NCBI GenBank assembly: GCA_010909165.1
Contig: MU008157.1
Location: forward strand, 620,001 to 684,000
Length of the DNA: 64,000 bases
Direction of reading: 5' to 3'
Origin: Anthoceros angustus
Taxonomy: Eukaryota > Streptophyta > Anthocerotopsida > Anthocerotales > Anthocerotaceae
The notes beneath the pieces are model-generated. The model was not told where the DNA came from, made no database searches, and saw only the letters and a list, made by a program, of their open reading frames with translations. Below are positions 45,740-55,357 of the stretch, in pieces. The position numbers were made by a program, and so were the translations under genes. Position 1 is the first letter of the stretch. Every line of letters starts with the position of its first letter.

Positions 45740-45865
45740 TCGGTGCCCTTCTGGGCTAGGTGAGTGAGAGCCCCACTAGGCTTGAACGGTCAGTGCCTTT
45801 CTGGGCTCGAGGATCATTGCCCCTCTGGGCCTGGTCGGAAAGTGCCCTTCTGGGCAGGGCCCGTT
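45740..45865. repeat. Four short GTGCCCTTCTGGGC-like repeats
   Basis: Variants of a 14-base word (GTGCCCTTCTGGGC, GTGCCTTTCTGGGC, TTGCCCCTCTGGGC, GTGCCCTTCTGGGC) occur near 45743, 45792, 45827 and 45842. Each word contains a small GCCC-GGGC palindrome. They lie about 200-310 bp upstream of the DPMS3 start codon, so could be in its promoter or 5' UTR. Confidence 0.7.
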
Positions 45866-46055
45866 GAGTGCATGTGCGGACTCTATCCATAGACTACTTT
45901 CGACATTGCCGGCTTAAAAAGACTTCAAAGGGTTCTGGTGGCCTCTGCGGTAGGTATTTAAGTGGTTGCGGGTTCGACTGTTTGATCGCGACGAGGCTTG
46001 TGTCTCCTGGACTGATCGAGCTGTCGAGCAGACGAGTTCAGGATGAGATGAGAAG

Positions 46056-46507
46056 ATGAAGCAGGTGGTCAAGTTGGGATCGGTGTTTGCCCTGGCGACT
46101 GCGCTCTGGTTGTCGTTGTTGCTCGCCTCGAATCGCTCGTCTGCGCTTCACCTCGTCCTCTCCTACGTAGCGCCCTGTCCTCCTCCTCTTGCAGTGATTA
46201 GGGTTTGTGGGTTTCACTCTGCTGAAATTTGATTCTCGAAGTGACTGTGGAATTCCAGTTTCCGGTTTATGCGTTGGTGGCGCTGGGATCGTATGGGCTT
46301 GGCATGGTCGGGTATGGCTTGATGGTCTTCCCTACGTGCCCGGAAGAAGCTCAGCTGCTTCAGAAGGTAGGCCGTGATGGTTTAGGGTGCACCAATTGCC
46401 TGACGGAGGAGCAAACCTTAGAGTCTGTGGGATCCTTGCAGGACATAGCGGAAGCTCAGAAGTTCCTTTCACGGAAGGGCTTAGATATTTTCAAACCAAG
46501 CAGCTAG
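46056..46507 (+). CDS. DPMS3: Dolichol-phosphate mannosyltransferase subunit 3
   Basis: Three phase-checked exons (46056-46166, 46259-46366, 46442-46507) encode 94 residues; plant DPMS3 is about 89. The start MKQVVKLGSVFALATALWLS begins the first hydrophobic segment. The second follows (YALVALGSYGLGMVGYGLMV), then the family motif FPTCPEEAQLLQKDIAEAQ and a short tail KGLDIFKPSS. In the ER membrane this subunit tethers the catalytic DPMS1 subunit, which makes dolichol-phosphate mannose for N-glycans and GPI anchors. Exon 1 ends at TAC before GTAGCG, which gives the expected protein join. Only 144 bp separate its stop from the next ATG on the same strand. Confidence 0.93.
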
Positions 46508-46651
46508 GTGACTGGTGAGCTTGTGATTGTGGTATTTTGATGCCGAATCTATGCTAGCTCTCATCTGCAGCTGTGGTGGCTGATTCTGGAAAGGATTTCA
46601 TTCGGTGGGGCCTTTGCATTACAGGTCTTGTTAAAAGGTCATCAGGACGAC

Positions 46652-47000
46652 ATGGATCCCGCAAAGGACCGGCTCATTCGGAACTTGACCTGGCTTGTGA
46701 CGGCCGTTTCTGCAGGCTGCCTGCTCGCCTCCGATTATGGCTCTCGTCCGCATGCTTTTTCTTCGGTATGGTGCATGTTCAACTCTTTACACTTCGAAAC
46801 AGAAGCAGGATTGCTGGCGATTTACAGGTGAACGTTGTCATGCCTCTCAGATTCAGAAGGAGATCCCTAACGCATTTGCGAGTATCAAGGCATGGTTTTT
46901 GACACCCAGTAAGGAGGAACTGGAGGAATTGCGGCGAAGGGGATATGTAGTGCTCCGCGACAAACTCCCGTCGGAGGATGGCATCGACACTCAAACATGA
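46652..47000 (+). CDS. Small conserved membrane-anchored protein, function unknown
   Basis: Two exons (46652-46765, 46851-47000) join in phase to 87 residues. A start MDPAKDRLIRNLTWLVTAVS leads into one hydrophobic segment, followed by ASDYGSRPHAFSSIQKEIP. The soluble C-terminus reads KEELEELRRRGYVVLRDKLP. I recall similar short plant proteins with no assigned function, but cannot name the family. An acceptor-like TTACAG lies 28 bp upstream of the ATG, so a 5' UTR intron reaching back towards DPMS3 is possible. Alternative acceptors exist in the intron (TTTACAG at about 46827), but only CTCTCAG at 46850 gives a sensible C-terminus. Confidence 0.75.
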
Positions 47001-47652
47001 GATTCTTGAGTGTAGGGCGAGTTCAGTCTTGCCTACGCAGACTCACTTAGTTGCGTAATTAACGTCACAGGTTTCGCTGATGGAACCTTCCATGGAGCTG
47101 TGTGGAAGAAGCTCTTGAAAGCACTAATCAGAGGTAACCGTGATCAGTGTTTTCACAAACCGTTAGCGCGGGGGATGGAAGGGGGAGGGCGGAAGTGCGC
47201 TTCTCCGTTCGAGATCCAGAATTTCTTTGAATGAGCTGGTGCAGGCACGCTGCAGTGTCAACCTTTCCGCCAACCGATCTCACTGAACCGGCTCAAACAT
47301 GCAAGCAATTTCGTGAAAGCACAAATATGTTACACGTGATAAGCCTACTGCATCACAAAATTGACCACACCAAATAGGTAGGAGGCGCTTCTCCCTTCGG
47401 ACAAGACATTCCTAAGAAAGAGCTGTTGGAGGCAGGCAGGCGAAGGATCAACCGTTGCCCATTCCGGCTCTCATTGGACCTGCTCATACAAGCAAGCCAA
47501 GCAGGTGGCCGCCGCCTACACAGTGTCATCAAACTTGATCTTCTTTGGTGCTGGAGGTATCTGGGAAATCTGTCACATAAAACATCCGATTCCTCGAGTA
47601 AGCAGGTGTTTGTAAATGATAACACACCGAGGATCAGAAAACAGGATCCTTC
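47001..47652. other. Intergenic, convergent 3' flanks
   Basis: No supported gene. The interval lies between the small membrane-protein gene (plus) and the NIFK-like gene (minus). Confidence 0.6.
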
Positions 47653-49135
47653 CTACAACTCCCTCGCAATATATGTAGACCTGAATGTAGACAGCCTTAC
47701 AATGGAAGGAAACTCGTAGTCGATCCCGGATGCTTCAAACTTCTTTATCCTTCGCCTTTCTGTTCTCACCACTCTTCTCACTAAGCGCTTCTGCTCACGG
47801 ATTGTCCTAACCTGCTCCACAACGCACGCCGTCATTCACAGACAGTAACTCACCAATCCGCCACAGGGCTATCTCCACCCACACACGTCACAAACAGGAA
47901 GTGGGGAGCACCTTATCATGTTCCTGACGTGCAATTGCTTGAAATGGCCTGGGTTTGAATCTTTTATTGGCACCCACCCACCTGTTCAACTAACATAGTT
48001 AAGCATAGCCAAGAGGCCACAGCTAGTAGTGAAGTGGGGCTGAACCCACCACCCAAAATCGATGACAAGAGAGCAAGCACAAGAATCCCACAACATTACT
48101 TCTACAAAAACCTCACATTTTGCTGTGAATCTTGTCTAACGGGACGAGCTTCACTTGTAACATAGACTCAAACAGCAGATAGTTGTGCATGCTTTCTGCA
48201 ACAATTGCAGCTACCTGGAAAGAGCCAACAAGTGTTGCCCCATAAACACTCTGCAGCTGCCTTGGAAATACATCAAAATCCAACCAAATCATGCATGGCC
48301 TAACAACAGAAACCACATACCTCAGGAGATTCAAACTCAACGAAACCATAATGCTTTGACTTGCCTGTCTGCATAAGCAGAAGAAACAATTAGTCCGTGA
48401 CAAAGCTCCGGACTGACAGCTCGACTGCAGAGAAAGGCAGTGACCTCTGCAACTGATCAACGACTCTGAGCACGAGAGTTAATTCCTAACAGAACCTTTT
48501 CATACCAAGGCCACCACCTGACTAGCAACCACAAGCTTAACTCGCAAGTCTTAACCTTCTTATTCCGTGAGATGCGAAGCCGAGTGATCGTTCCAAATTG
48601 ACCCAAAAAACCTAAAAACCCAGGGATTGATAAGAACTTCAGATGACGCTCAAATGCTACACCCAGAGCAGAGCAAAACAACTGAGCACGGAGGCACAAA
48701 CCCCGTATTTGCTCCTCGTAGAAACCATGCGGTATTCTTCCGACATAAATCACATTCGATGTAATAGCAGACACAGAAGCATCTTCAGCTCCAGATACCG
48801 CTGCCTTGGACCTTGAACCTTTCTTCCTTGCGCGCTTCAGCGCAGCCTTATCATTGGCTGTGTCCAAGGGCTGGAAGCATAGCAGTGCTCGATTGTCAAC
48901 TCAAAAAAACAAAGATTTGCTTACACCACAACACACAACACAACACAGAGATAATAAGGACCATAAAATTCGCAGAGAACGACTTCGTCTCTGCCGGTTC
49001 CATCACAGGCAGAAGAGCTTGCAGCAGCTCTGGAGACTTGCCCTTCCCTTCACCCGCCGACAGAACATTCGCTCCAACAGCTTCCATCACAGGGTTTGGG
49101 GCCCGTTGGAGCTCGGCAGACTTCCGCTTTCCCAT
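47653..49135 (-). CDS. NIFK-like nucleolar RRM protein
   Basis: Seven minus-strand exons (48962-49135, 48702-48870, 48556-48611, 48321-48368, 48117-48214, 47912-47981, 47653-47811) join in phase to 257 residues. An N-terminal extension and Lys-rich stretch (LKRARKKGSRSK) precede one RRM at about 97-180: VIYVGRIPHGFYEEQIRG, FGTITRLRISRNKKTGKSKH, YGFVEFESPEVA, and MHNYLLFESMLQVKLVPLDK. The basic C-terminus contains KRLVRRVVRTERRRIKKFE and the family-typical GIDYEFP. Human NIFK and yeast Nop15 function in nucleoli in 60S subunit maturation; the same role is inferred here. The start ATG at 49135 requires exon 1 to splice to an acceptor just before PLDTAND, which keeps frame. Confidence 0.9.
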
Positions 49136-49560
49136 AGCCGCGAAACGTCAGCTCCAGACCTGTTGTTACATAAATAGAGACCTCACTTGGAGCTGGGTAA
49201 CACAAATATGTACGAGGGCCAAACCTCGACGAACCGGCACGAGGGAAGGCACAATTCCAGTTCCAGCACGCGAACCAGGGACGCCTACAATCGTAGTTTA
49301 CAGCAATAAGGAAGGGTTAAAGGAGGATACTACCAACCCTAAATCATCGCCGTGATTAAGCATCCTGAGCCTAGATCGGTACTTAGATGGGGTGTCTATA
49401 AAGGGAGTGGATGCCTTGGTGCAAGTAGCTTAGGCACACCATGGTACAAGTTGTTACGTACCAAGTCCATGACGGAAATCCGTCCTTAGTGGACTTAAAT
49501 AAAATTCTTTTTCTTCTTCTAAAAATAAAAAATAAAAACCACGTACCGACCCAATTCTTT
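49136..49560. other. NIFK-like gene 5' flank
   Basis: No ORF with coding character. Composition falls to AT-rich towards the adjacent inverted-repeat element. Confidence 0.5.
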
Positions 49561-49562
49561 TG

Positions 49563-50343
49563 CCGTAGGAGCCACCGTTTTTTGACACCTTAATGTCGAA
49601 TAATATTTACTTTTAAAATAATTTCAACTTATATAAGTTTATTATTTTAATTTTCAACAAAATATATAATGATATTTTATTTTCGATAGTTTATCAAATA
49701 GATAGTATAATATACCTTCCTATATAATTCTATAATACCTCACAAATCATAAATAAATAAATAAAAAGACCATAAAAAAATATTATGATTATAACAAGGC
49801 TGCACATGCACACCCAATTCCTCCACAATAAGCAAACATGGTCAGCCCAAGGCTAACCCACACCCCTTTACCATGGAAACCTAGGGATGCCGCTCCTGGT
49901 ATTGCATCTTATGCCACCTCTCCCACTCTAGCAGCTCGATCTACGACAAAGCCTGCAAATCTTTCTAGCACCAATATACCGATCATTGCTGCAAATGTAT
50001 GTACGATGGTATTGCTGCCAATCACTCTACAACAACTGCTTTGTGTCCTACAAATCTTTGTGTAGCGTTGCAGCTGCACAAAAGACTGGACCCCTTCGAA
50101 GGATTGAATCCAATCTTGGTGTGTGACCAAGAGATTGGATCCCGGTGGAGGTGTGCGCTCTCCCCCTCCTCACGCCGAGGTGTGCTGTCTCCGGCTCCTT
50201 GCCACTCAGGTGTGTGCGCACCAGCATGTTTTCACTAACCATTTCGCATTTTTTAGTTTTCGACCACTCATTTCAATATTTTTTGACAATTTGGCACTTG
50301 CTATAATTAATTAATTATTGTCGAAAACAGCTGGCTCCTACGG
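49563..50343. mobile_element. 781-bp MITE-like element with 25-bp inverted ends
   Basis: The left end CCGTAGGAGCCACCG at 49563 matches the reverse complement of the right end (CCGTAGGAGCCAGCT, ending at 50343), 21 of 25 positions identical. The interior is AT-rich at both sides, with a short GC-normal centre and no transposase coding. No clear target-site duplication is visible beyond a possible CTTT. It could be a non-autonomous DNA transposon; the superfamily is not determined. Confidence 0.6.
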
Positions 50344-50802
50344 TACTTTGATATCATGAGTCAGTCTAACTATGATATCACGAATGAAGAGCATTTGAGA
50401 TTTGATGAAAAGATGGTTAAAAGATTATTGACGAATAATTGTCTTGCTTATACCTATGCCAAAGCTTAAACAAGCACGGCCCATTAGAGAGGTACACCTA
50501 GAACATTCAAAACCTATATATTATATGCAAATGTAATTATTTTTTCCAATTGATGACGACATCAGTGTAAAGCTTAAACAAGCATGACATGCTTCTCCAA
50601 CATGCTGCCTGCTTCTTCTCTTCCCGACGCCAGCAGTGCTATCACCTCAGTGAAAGGTACGAAGGACGCGTTGCAGGGCATCGTGAAGGGCATTTTAACA
50701 GGCCCGTCAATCAATCCTACTTTAATTACATGTTGTTTCCATGTTACAGCTATGGCCCAGTGGTGCTTCATCCACCATCGCCAGTGACCGAATTTAAATA
50801 TG

Positions 50803-51440
50803 TTACAGGTGGCTGTTTGCAGGACGGAATGGTCCAGGTTGCTGGTATGGGGACTGAATGTTCGTGGAGCGAGGAGAGTTCGTGAATCGAGGAGGCAAGG
50901 TTTTTTCTGCGTCAGAGTTCTTGGCCTGCTTGTCGTTCCCGGACCTCTGCACCATCAGAAAACACTTTGACGCGAATCACGATACTGGACCCCAAGGCTG
51001 CAGCACATGCATAAGCTCACTGATCCACAGCATACCCGAAGCAAGTTGAGGACCTACCGCAAATTTCACAGAGCGGTTGTAGAGAGATACGAGGCCTGAA
51101 AACAGACTGAGCGCATACTCGGCACTCTCCGCAGTCTCGTACTCTGCAAATGCATATGATCTGTGCCGTTTGGTGTCCTTATCGCGCGGCATGTGAATTT
51201 CTACCACGGGCCCTGCCTGGACCATGATCTCGTACAGCGTCCTCTCATCAACCCGTTCATCCAAATTCCCTACACTCACAAACACGCATGCGGTTTCCCT
51301 ACCGTCTCATCAACAAATCAAATCAAGCAATTCCTCCCAGGCGCGTTCACGCAGCAACCACACCGCCGCTGCAAGAATCACGTCTTCGAAGATATTGGAC
51401 TGTTACCTATGTAGAGAGTGGCGCCCGGCGTCTTGGACAT
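50803..51440 (-). CDS. Small single-RRM protein, SF3B4-like
   Basis: Three minus-strand exons (51407-51440, 51058-51269, 50803-50946) join in phase to 129 residues. One RRM occupies almost all of the first 82 residues: ATLYIGNLDERVDERTLYEI, VQAGPVVEIHMPRDKDTKRH, SYAFAEYETAESAEYA and LFSGLVSLYNRSVKFA. The short tail is polar and ends QPGPFRPANSHL. A plant family of this size and layout exists, related to the first RRM of splicing factor 3B subunit 4, so a role in splicing or RNA binding is inferred. The last exon was chosen because it keeps frame and has a plausible low-complexity tail; an earlier acceptor would give a six-residue ending. Confidence 0.85.
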
Positions 51441-51608
51441 GGTTGCAGAGCTGGCACGGAATTGTTTGTCTGAAGCAGGAGGTTGTCGAGCCTTCCTGGC
51501 CCAGCGCGACGGGAGTCCTTTACACTTGACCTAAAATTTGTAGCAGTAAATTTCCCTGCCGCACGCCGGGGACTGAGCGTCAATTGCCTCAGCAGCGGGA
51601 AGGGAACG
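51441..51608. promoter_or_regulatory. 168-bp divergent promoter region
   Basis: This is the entire interval between the start codons of the SF3B4-like gene (minus) and the 155-residue protein gene (plus). No obvious TATA box. Shared control is inferred only from the layout. Confidence 0.5.
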
Positions 51609-52294
51609 ATGAGCTCGGGACTGGTGGATTACGGATCTTCTGACGAGGACGAAGAGGTTGCCGAAGAATTACCTGTTCGTGCCGTTGCGGATGCCGCTCC
51701 GGCTCCCGCCCCCGCTACCTCTGCCTCCTCGCCTACCTCTTCGCTTCCAAACAGGTGAGCTCACAGTTCCGTGGGAAAATTTGCTTTACAAGTCCACATA
51801 GCAAGCTGGCCAGGATGTGATGCGCATGGAGGAGGACACTGAGATTCTACTCCATCTGCTGACAGGAACGTCCCAAGCGTCGTGCCGACGGAGCCAAGCC
51901 TCTCACCCGCAGTCCGGTTACCTGATGCAGCGGATTTGCTCGGAGAGTCAGCCAGCAGTCTCTTGGCCGCAACCGCGCTTTCATCATCCAGGAAGAGGCC
52001 CGAGGTGAATGGCTCTGCACATCTGGCGCCACCGAAAAAAATTGCAAGGAGCAATCTTCCGGCTTCACGAAGTAGCCCGGACACTGCTGGAGGACTTCTG
52101 TTGCCTCCACAACTACGAGGCAGGTACGGTTTTTCAAGTTTAGCCAAGAAAAGCATCTGTGCATGGTATTCCTGTTTATGACCAAGCTGCCCTCACTGCA
52201 AACGTGTTATGTACTCTGCTTCCTGTGCAGGAGCAACGTTGTGACGGATGACTTGGACAAGCTTTTTGTGCGTAGAAACAGGAAAGGAGAGTGA
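51609..52294 (+). CDS. Conserved small Ser/Ala/Pro-rich protein, function unknown
   Basis: Three phase-checked exons (51609-51754, 51866-52123, 52231-52294) encode 155 residues. It starts MSSGLVDYGSSDEDEE, an acidic patch, then a long Ala/Pro/Ser-rich region that looks disordered. A Lys/Arg patch (SSSRKRPEVNG, PPKKIARS) could be a nuclear signal. The C-terminus LLPPQLRGRSNVVTDD and LDKLFVRR resembles a motif I recall in uncharacterised plant proteins. No enzymatic domain is visible. It is divergently paired with the SF3B4-like RRM gene. Confidence 0.75.
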
Positions 52295-52590
52295 TCCTGT
52301 GATGGTACCGTAGCTAACAGCTAGCCAGACTGCCGTAGGAGAAAGCGACGAACGCGGATGGCAAACTGGTATGCGATCCCTTAAATCGTTTTTTGCTGTC
52401 ATGGACTTCCTCCAGTGGGAAAGCTCGAGGTTCTCACCATTGCGTTGTGTGTGTGTGCCGTGACGCAGGACTTGTGTAGGCGATTCGTCTTTGCTCGCTT
52501 CTGTTTCCCTTCATCTTTCGTTACACACTTGCCATGCGTAGTTGTTGGTGACCTTATTTCGCACCCGTAGTTGATGACTTTGTTCGTGGT

Positions 52591-52624
52591 AAGGGTGTGG
52601 CTGTCTAATGACAGCCACACCCTT
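52591..52624. repeat. Perfect 15-bp hairpin with TAAT loop
   Basis: AAGGGTGTGGCTGTC and its exact reverse complement flank a 4-nt TAAT loop. It lies 297 bp downstream of the 155-residue gene's stop and upstream of pyruvate kinase. Confidence 0.9.
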
Positions 52625-52913
52625 GGACATTGAAAGTCCCAAGGCTTTATTACCGTAACCTCTTACCGGAGAAAGCTGTTCTCCATTATGAGGATAACTA
52701 GACTACATTGGTCCTATTCAAAGCCGGTGTGAACTATGAATGTCTAGGCCAGCCAGCGCTCCTTATTAGGGTACGGCCCACAGAAAAGGCAAGGTGTTGA
52801 CAGAGCGACGACTGTGCTGTCGTCCTTCCTCGGAAGCAGCTCCCAGTTGGGAAACGTAAGTACATATTGCTGCTCCTGCCGCCCTTGTTGCTTGCTGTTG
52901 TTGCTTTTTATTT

Positions 52914-52983
52914 GCTGTGGCTGCTGCTGCTGCTGCTGGTGCTGAATTGAGTCGCGTGGCAGCGAATTGAGTCGCGTGGAAGC
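52914..52983. repeat. CTG run and 20-bp tandem duplication in the pyruvate kinase 5' region
   Basis: An imperfect (CTG)n tract precedes GAATTGAGTCGCGTGGCAGC (52944-52963). That is repeated at 52964-52983 with one change, ending 13 bp before the pyruvate kinase ATG. Both are probably within the 5' UTR. Confidence 0.8.
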
Positions 52984-52996
52984 GGAGTGAGGAAGG

Positions 52997-54583
52997 ATGC
53001 AGGCCTCGCACTTGTTGCTAGAGGAGCCGCTGCGGCTGGCCTCCATCCTGGAGACCTCGCCGCATGGCCCCAATTACAGCGCCATGACCAAGATCATAGG
53101 CACTCTGGGGCCGCAGTCGCACACGGTGGAGGTGCTGGAGGAGCTTCTCAAGGCGGGGATGTCCGTGGCCAGGTTTGATTTCTCGTGGGGAGACCCCAAG
53201 TACCACCAGCAGACCCTGGACAATCTGAGGAAGGCAGTGAAGAACACGCGGAAGCTGTGCGCTGTGATGCTGGACACGGTGGGGCCGGAGCTGCAAGTGA
53301 TCAACATTACGGGGGTGAAGTCGATTGCGCTTACGGCGGGGGATCATGTGACACTGACTTCGGACAGGGATGCGGATGCCTCGTCCCAGATCCTGCCCAT
53401 CAACTACGACGAGTTGGCCAGCGTGGTGAAGGCCGGGGACACCATCTTCCTGGGCCAGTATCTCTTCACCGGGAGCGAGAACACGTCCGTGTGGTTGGAG
53501 GTGGTGGAGAGCAAGGGCAAGGACGTGGTGTGCCTCATCAAGAACAGTGCCTCTCTGACCGGGACTCTCTTCACGGCGCATGCCGCGCAGGTGCACATCG
53601 GCCTGCCTACGCTGAGCGACGCCGACAAGGGTGTGATATCCACGTGGGGGTTGTCGAACAGCATCGACTTCCTCTCCTTGTCCTACACTCGGCATGCGGA
53701 GGATGTGAAGCAGGCGAGGGCTTATTTGGCAAGTTTGGGTGACCTCAACCAGACCCAGATCTTTGCCAAGATTGAGAATGTGGAGGGGTTGCAGCACTTC
53801 GACGAGATTTTGAAGGAGGCTGACGGGATCATCCTGTCCCGTGGGAATCTGGGCATCGACCTGCCCCCGGAGAAGGTGTTTCTGTTCCAGAAGTCTGCTC
53901 TGTACAAGTGCAACATGGCTGGTAAGCCCGCCGTGGTGACTCGGGTGGTGGACACCATGACGGACACCCCTAGGCCAACTCGAGCTGAGGCCACGGATGT
54001 GGCCAATGCCGTGCTGGATGGCACTGATGCAATTCTCTTGGGAGCAGAGACACTGAGAGGTCTGTACCCTGTGGAGACGGTGTCCACGATCAGGAACATC
54101 TGTGCGGAAGCTGAGAAGGTGTACAACCACGTTGTTTACTTCAAGAAGACAGTGAAGTATGTTGGGGAGCCCATGGCTCATTTGGAGTCCATTGCATCGT
54201 CAGCGGTGAGGGCTGCCACCAAGGTCAGGGCTTCGGTCATTGTGGTGTTCACATCCTCGGGGCGAGCTGCCAGACTCATTGCAAAGTATCGGCCATCCAT
54301 GCCCGTGCTTGTTGTGGTCATTCCCAAGCTCACCACCAACCAGCTGCGCTGGACTTTCACCGGTGCCTTTCAGGCCAGGCAATGCTTGGTTGTGAGGGGC
54401 CTGTTCCCTATGCTGGCAGATCCTCGTCATCCAGCAGATGCCAGCACCACCAATGAGTCTATTCTGAAAGTGGCCTTGGACCATGGAAAGGCAGCAGGGG
54501 TAATCAAAGCGCATGACCGGATTGTTGTTTGCCAGAAGGTTGGTGATTCCTCGGTGGTCAAGATTATTGAGCTCGATGAATGA
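52997..54583 (+). CDS. Cytosolic pyruvate kinase, divergent plant subgroup, intronless
   Basis: An intronless ORF of 528 residues starts [17 protein letters not shown] and matches end to end the plant cytosolic subgroup of about 527 residues that includes Arabidopsis At2g36580 and At3g52990 (from memory). Pyruvate kinase converts phosphoenolpyruvate and ADP to pyruvate and ATP in glycolysis. Blocks visible: [63 protein letters not shown] and a C-terminal [19 protein letters not shown]. Key sites differ from canonical enzymes: RFNFSHG is RFDFSWG (residues 59-65) and the metal-binding RGD is RGN (Asn284). As I recall these changes are shared by the subgroup, so they are not decay, but activity cannot be assumed. 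Confidence 0.95.
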   Translation: MQASHLLLEEPLRLASILETSPHGPNYSAMTKIIGTLGPQSHTVEVLEELLKAGMSVARFDFSWGDPKYHQQTLDNLRKAVKNTRKLCAVMLDTVGPELQVINITGVKSIALTAGDHVTLTSDRDADASSQILPINYDELASVVKAGDTIFLGQYLFTGSENTSVWLEVVESKGKDVVCLIKNSASLTGTLFTAHAAQVHIGLPTLSDADKGVISTWGLSNSIDFLSLSYTRHAEDVKQARAYLASLGDLNQTQIFAKIENVEGLQHFDEILKEADGIILSRGNLGIDLPPEKVFLFQKSALYKCNMAGKPAVVTRVVDTMTDTPRPTRAEATDVANAVLDGTDAILLGAETLRGLYPVETVSTIRNICAEAEKVYNHVVYFKKTVKYVGEPMAHLESIASSAVRAATKVRASVIVVFTSSGRAARLIAKYRPSMPVLVVVIPKLTTNQLRWTFTGAFQARQCLVVRGLFPMLADPRHPADASTTNESILKVALDHGKAAGVIKAHDRIVVCQKVGDSSVVKIIELDE

Positions 54584-55357
54584 GGTGTTGTTCATCACAA
54601 ATTTTGCTCGGATTTGACTCTTCACAAATTCTTCTGGCTTCTCACGACGTACTGCCCGATTGATGGGCTTACTAATCAAAGCTTCACATGGACTCGTTGT
54701 AGCAGTCTTCGTTTCGTTCACATTTTGCACTTGATTAGCGGCACTAGCTGGGGTGTCTACGAGCTAGACTCCAGAGTACTAGTCTAGAGTCTAGACTGCC
54801 TACTAGGTACACAGTCTGTATCTGTTGCTATAATTCAACAGCTCCAGTTTATGCAGCACTGCAAATTGCATAATTGCATTTGAGTTTTTGCCCTGTCGGG
54901 AAGCACACAAGGCAAGCTATGAAACATGCAACGAAATACTCTTAGGGTGTCCGAATGACAATTTACAGCTTCGTGGCGACTAGCTTCTTCGAGGTGCAGT
55001 ATGTGTCTGGGGGACCTCTGTATGACGGATATGCTTGGAGCGTGTTTGGAGCCTGGCAATTGAGTCAAGGAAAGGACAGCAAGTCTGTGTGTGAAATCGT
55101 TTCCATAAACAAATTGGTGGGTTTACTGGAGGAGCTCCCGCTTCCCTGACTTCAAGGAACCAAGCGTTGGCAAACAAATGAAACCAAGAATTTCACCATC
55201 TGTGTAGGAGACAGAACCCGTCTCAGAGGATGGGACAGGCAACATAAGAAGAAAAAGCGTCCACTTGATTTCCGGCGTGGGGGAGGTCCAGGAGGTGATC
55301 TACCTAAGCAACTTTCACAAGCCAGCTGAGGTGGATGCTCGCCTTGCTCCCCTGGAA
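54584..55357. other. Intergenic, pyruvate kinase 3' flank and PPR gene 2 5' flank
   Basis: No supported gene. The PPR open frame extends upstream to 55265 without an ATG, so the first usable ATG of PPR gene 2 is at 55358. Confidence 0.6.

Noticed and set aside
53018-54181. 387-codon minus-strand ORF opposite pyruvate kinase
   Set aside because: It is the antisense shadow of a GC-rich gene, with His/Leu/Arg-skewed composition and no motif.
54766-54800. CTAGACTC / GAGTCTAG short inverted repeats
   Set aside because: Short and embedded in a simple TCTAGA-rich run; not distinguishable from chance.
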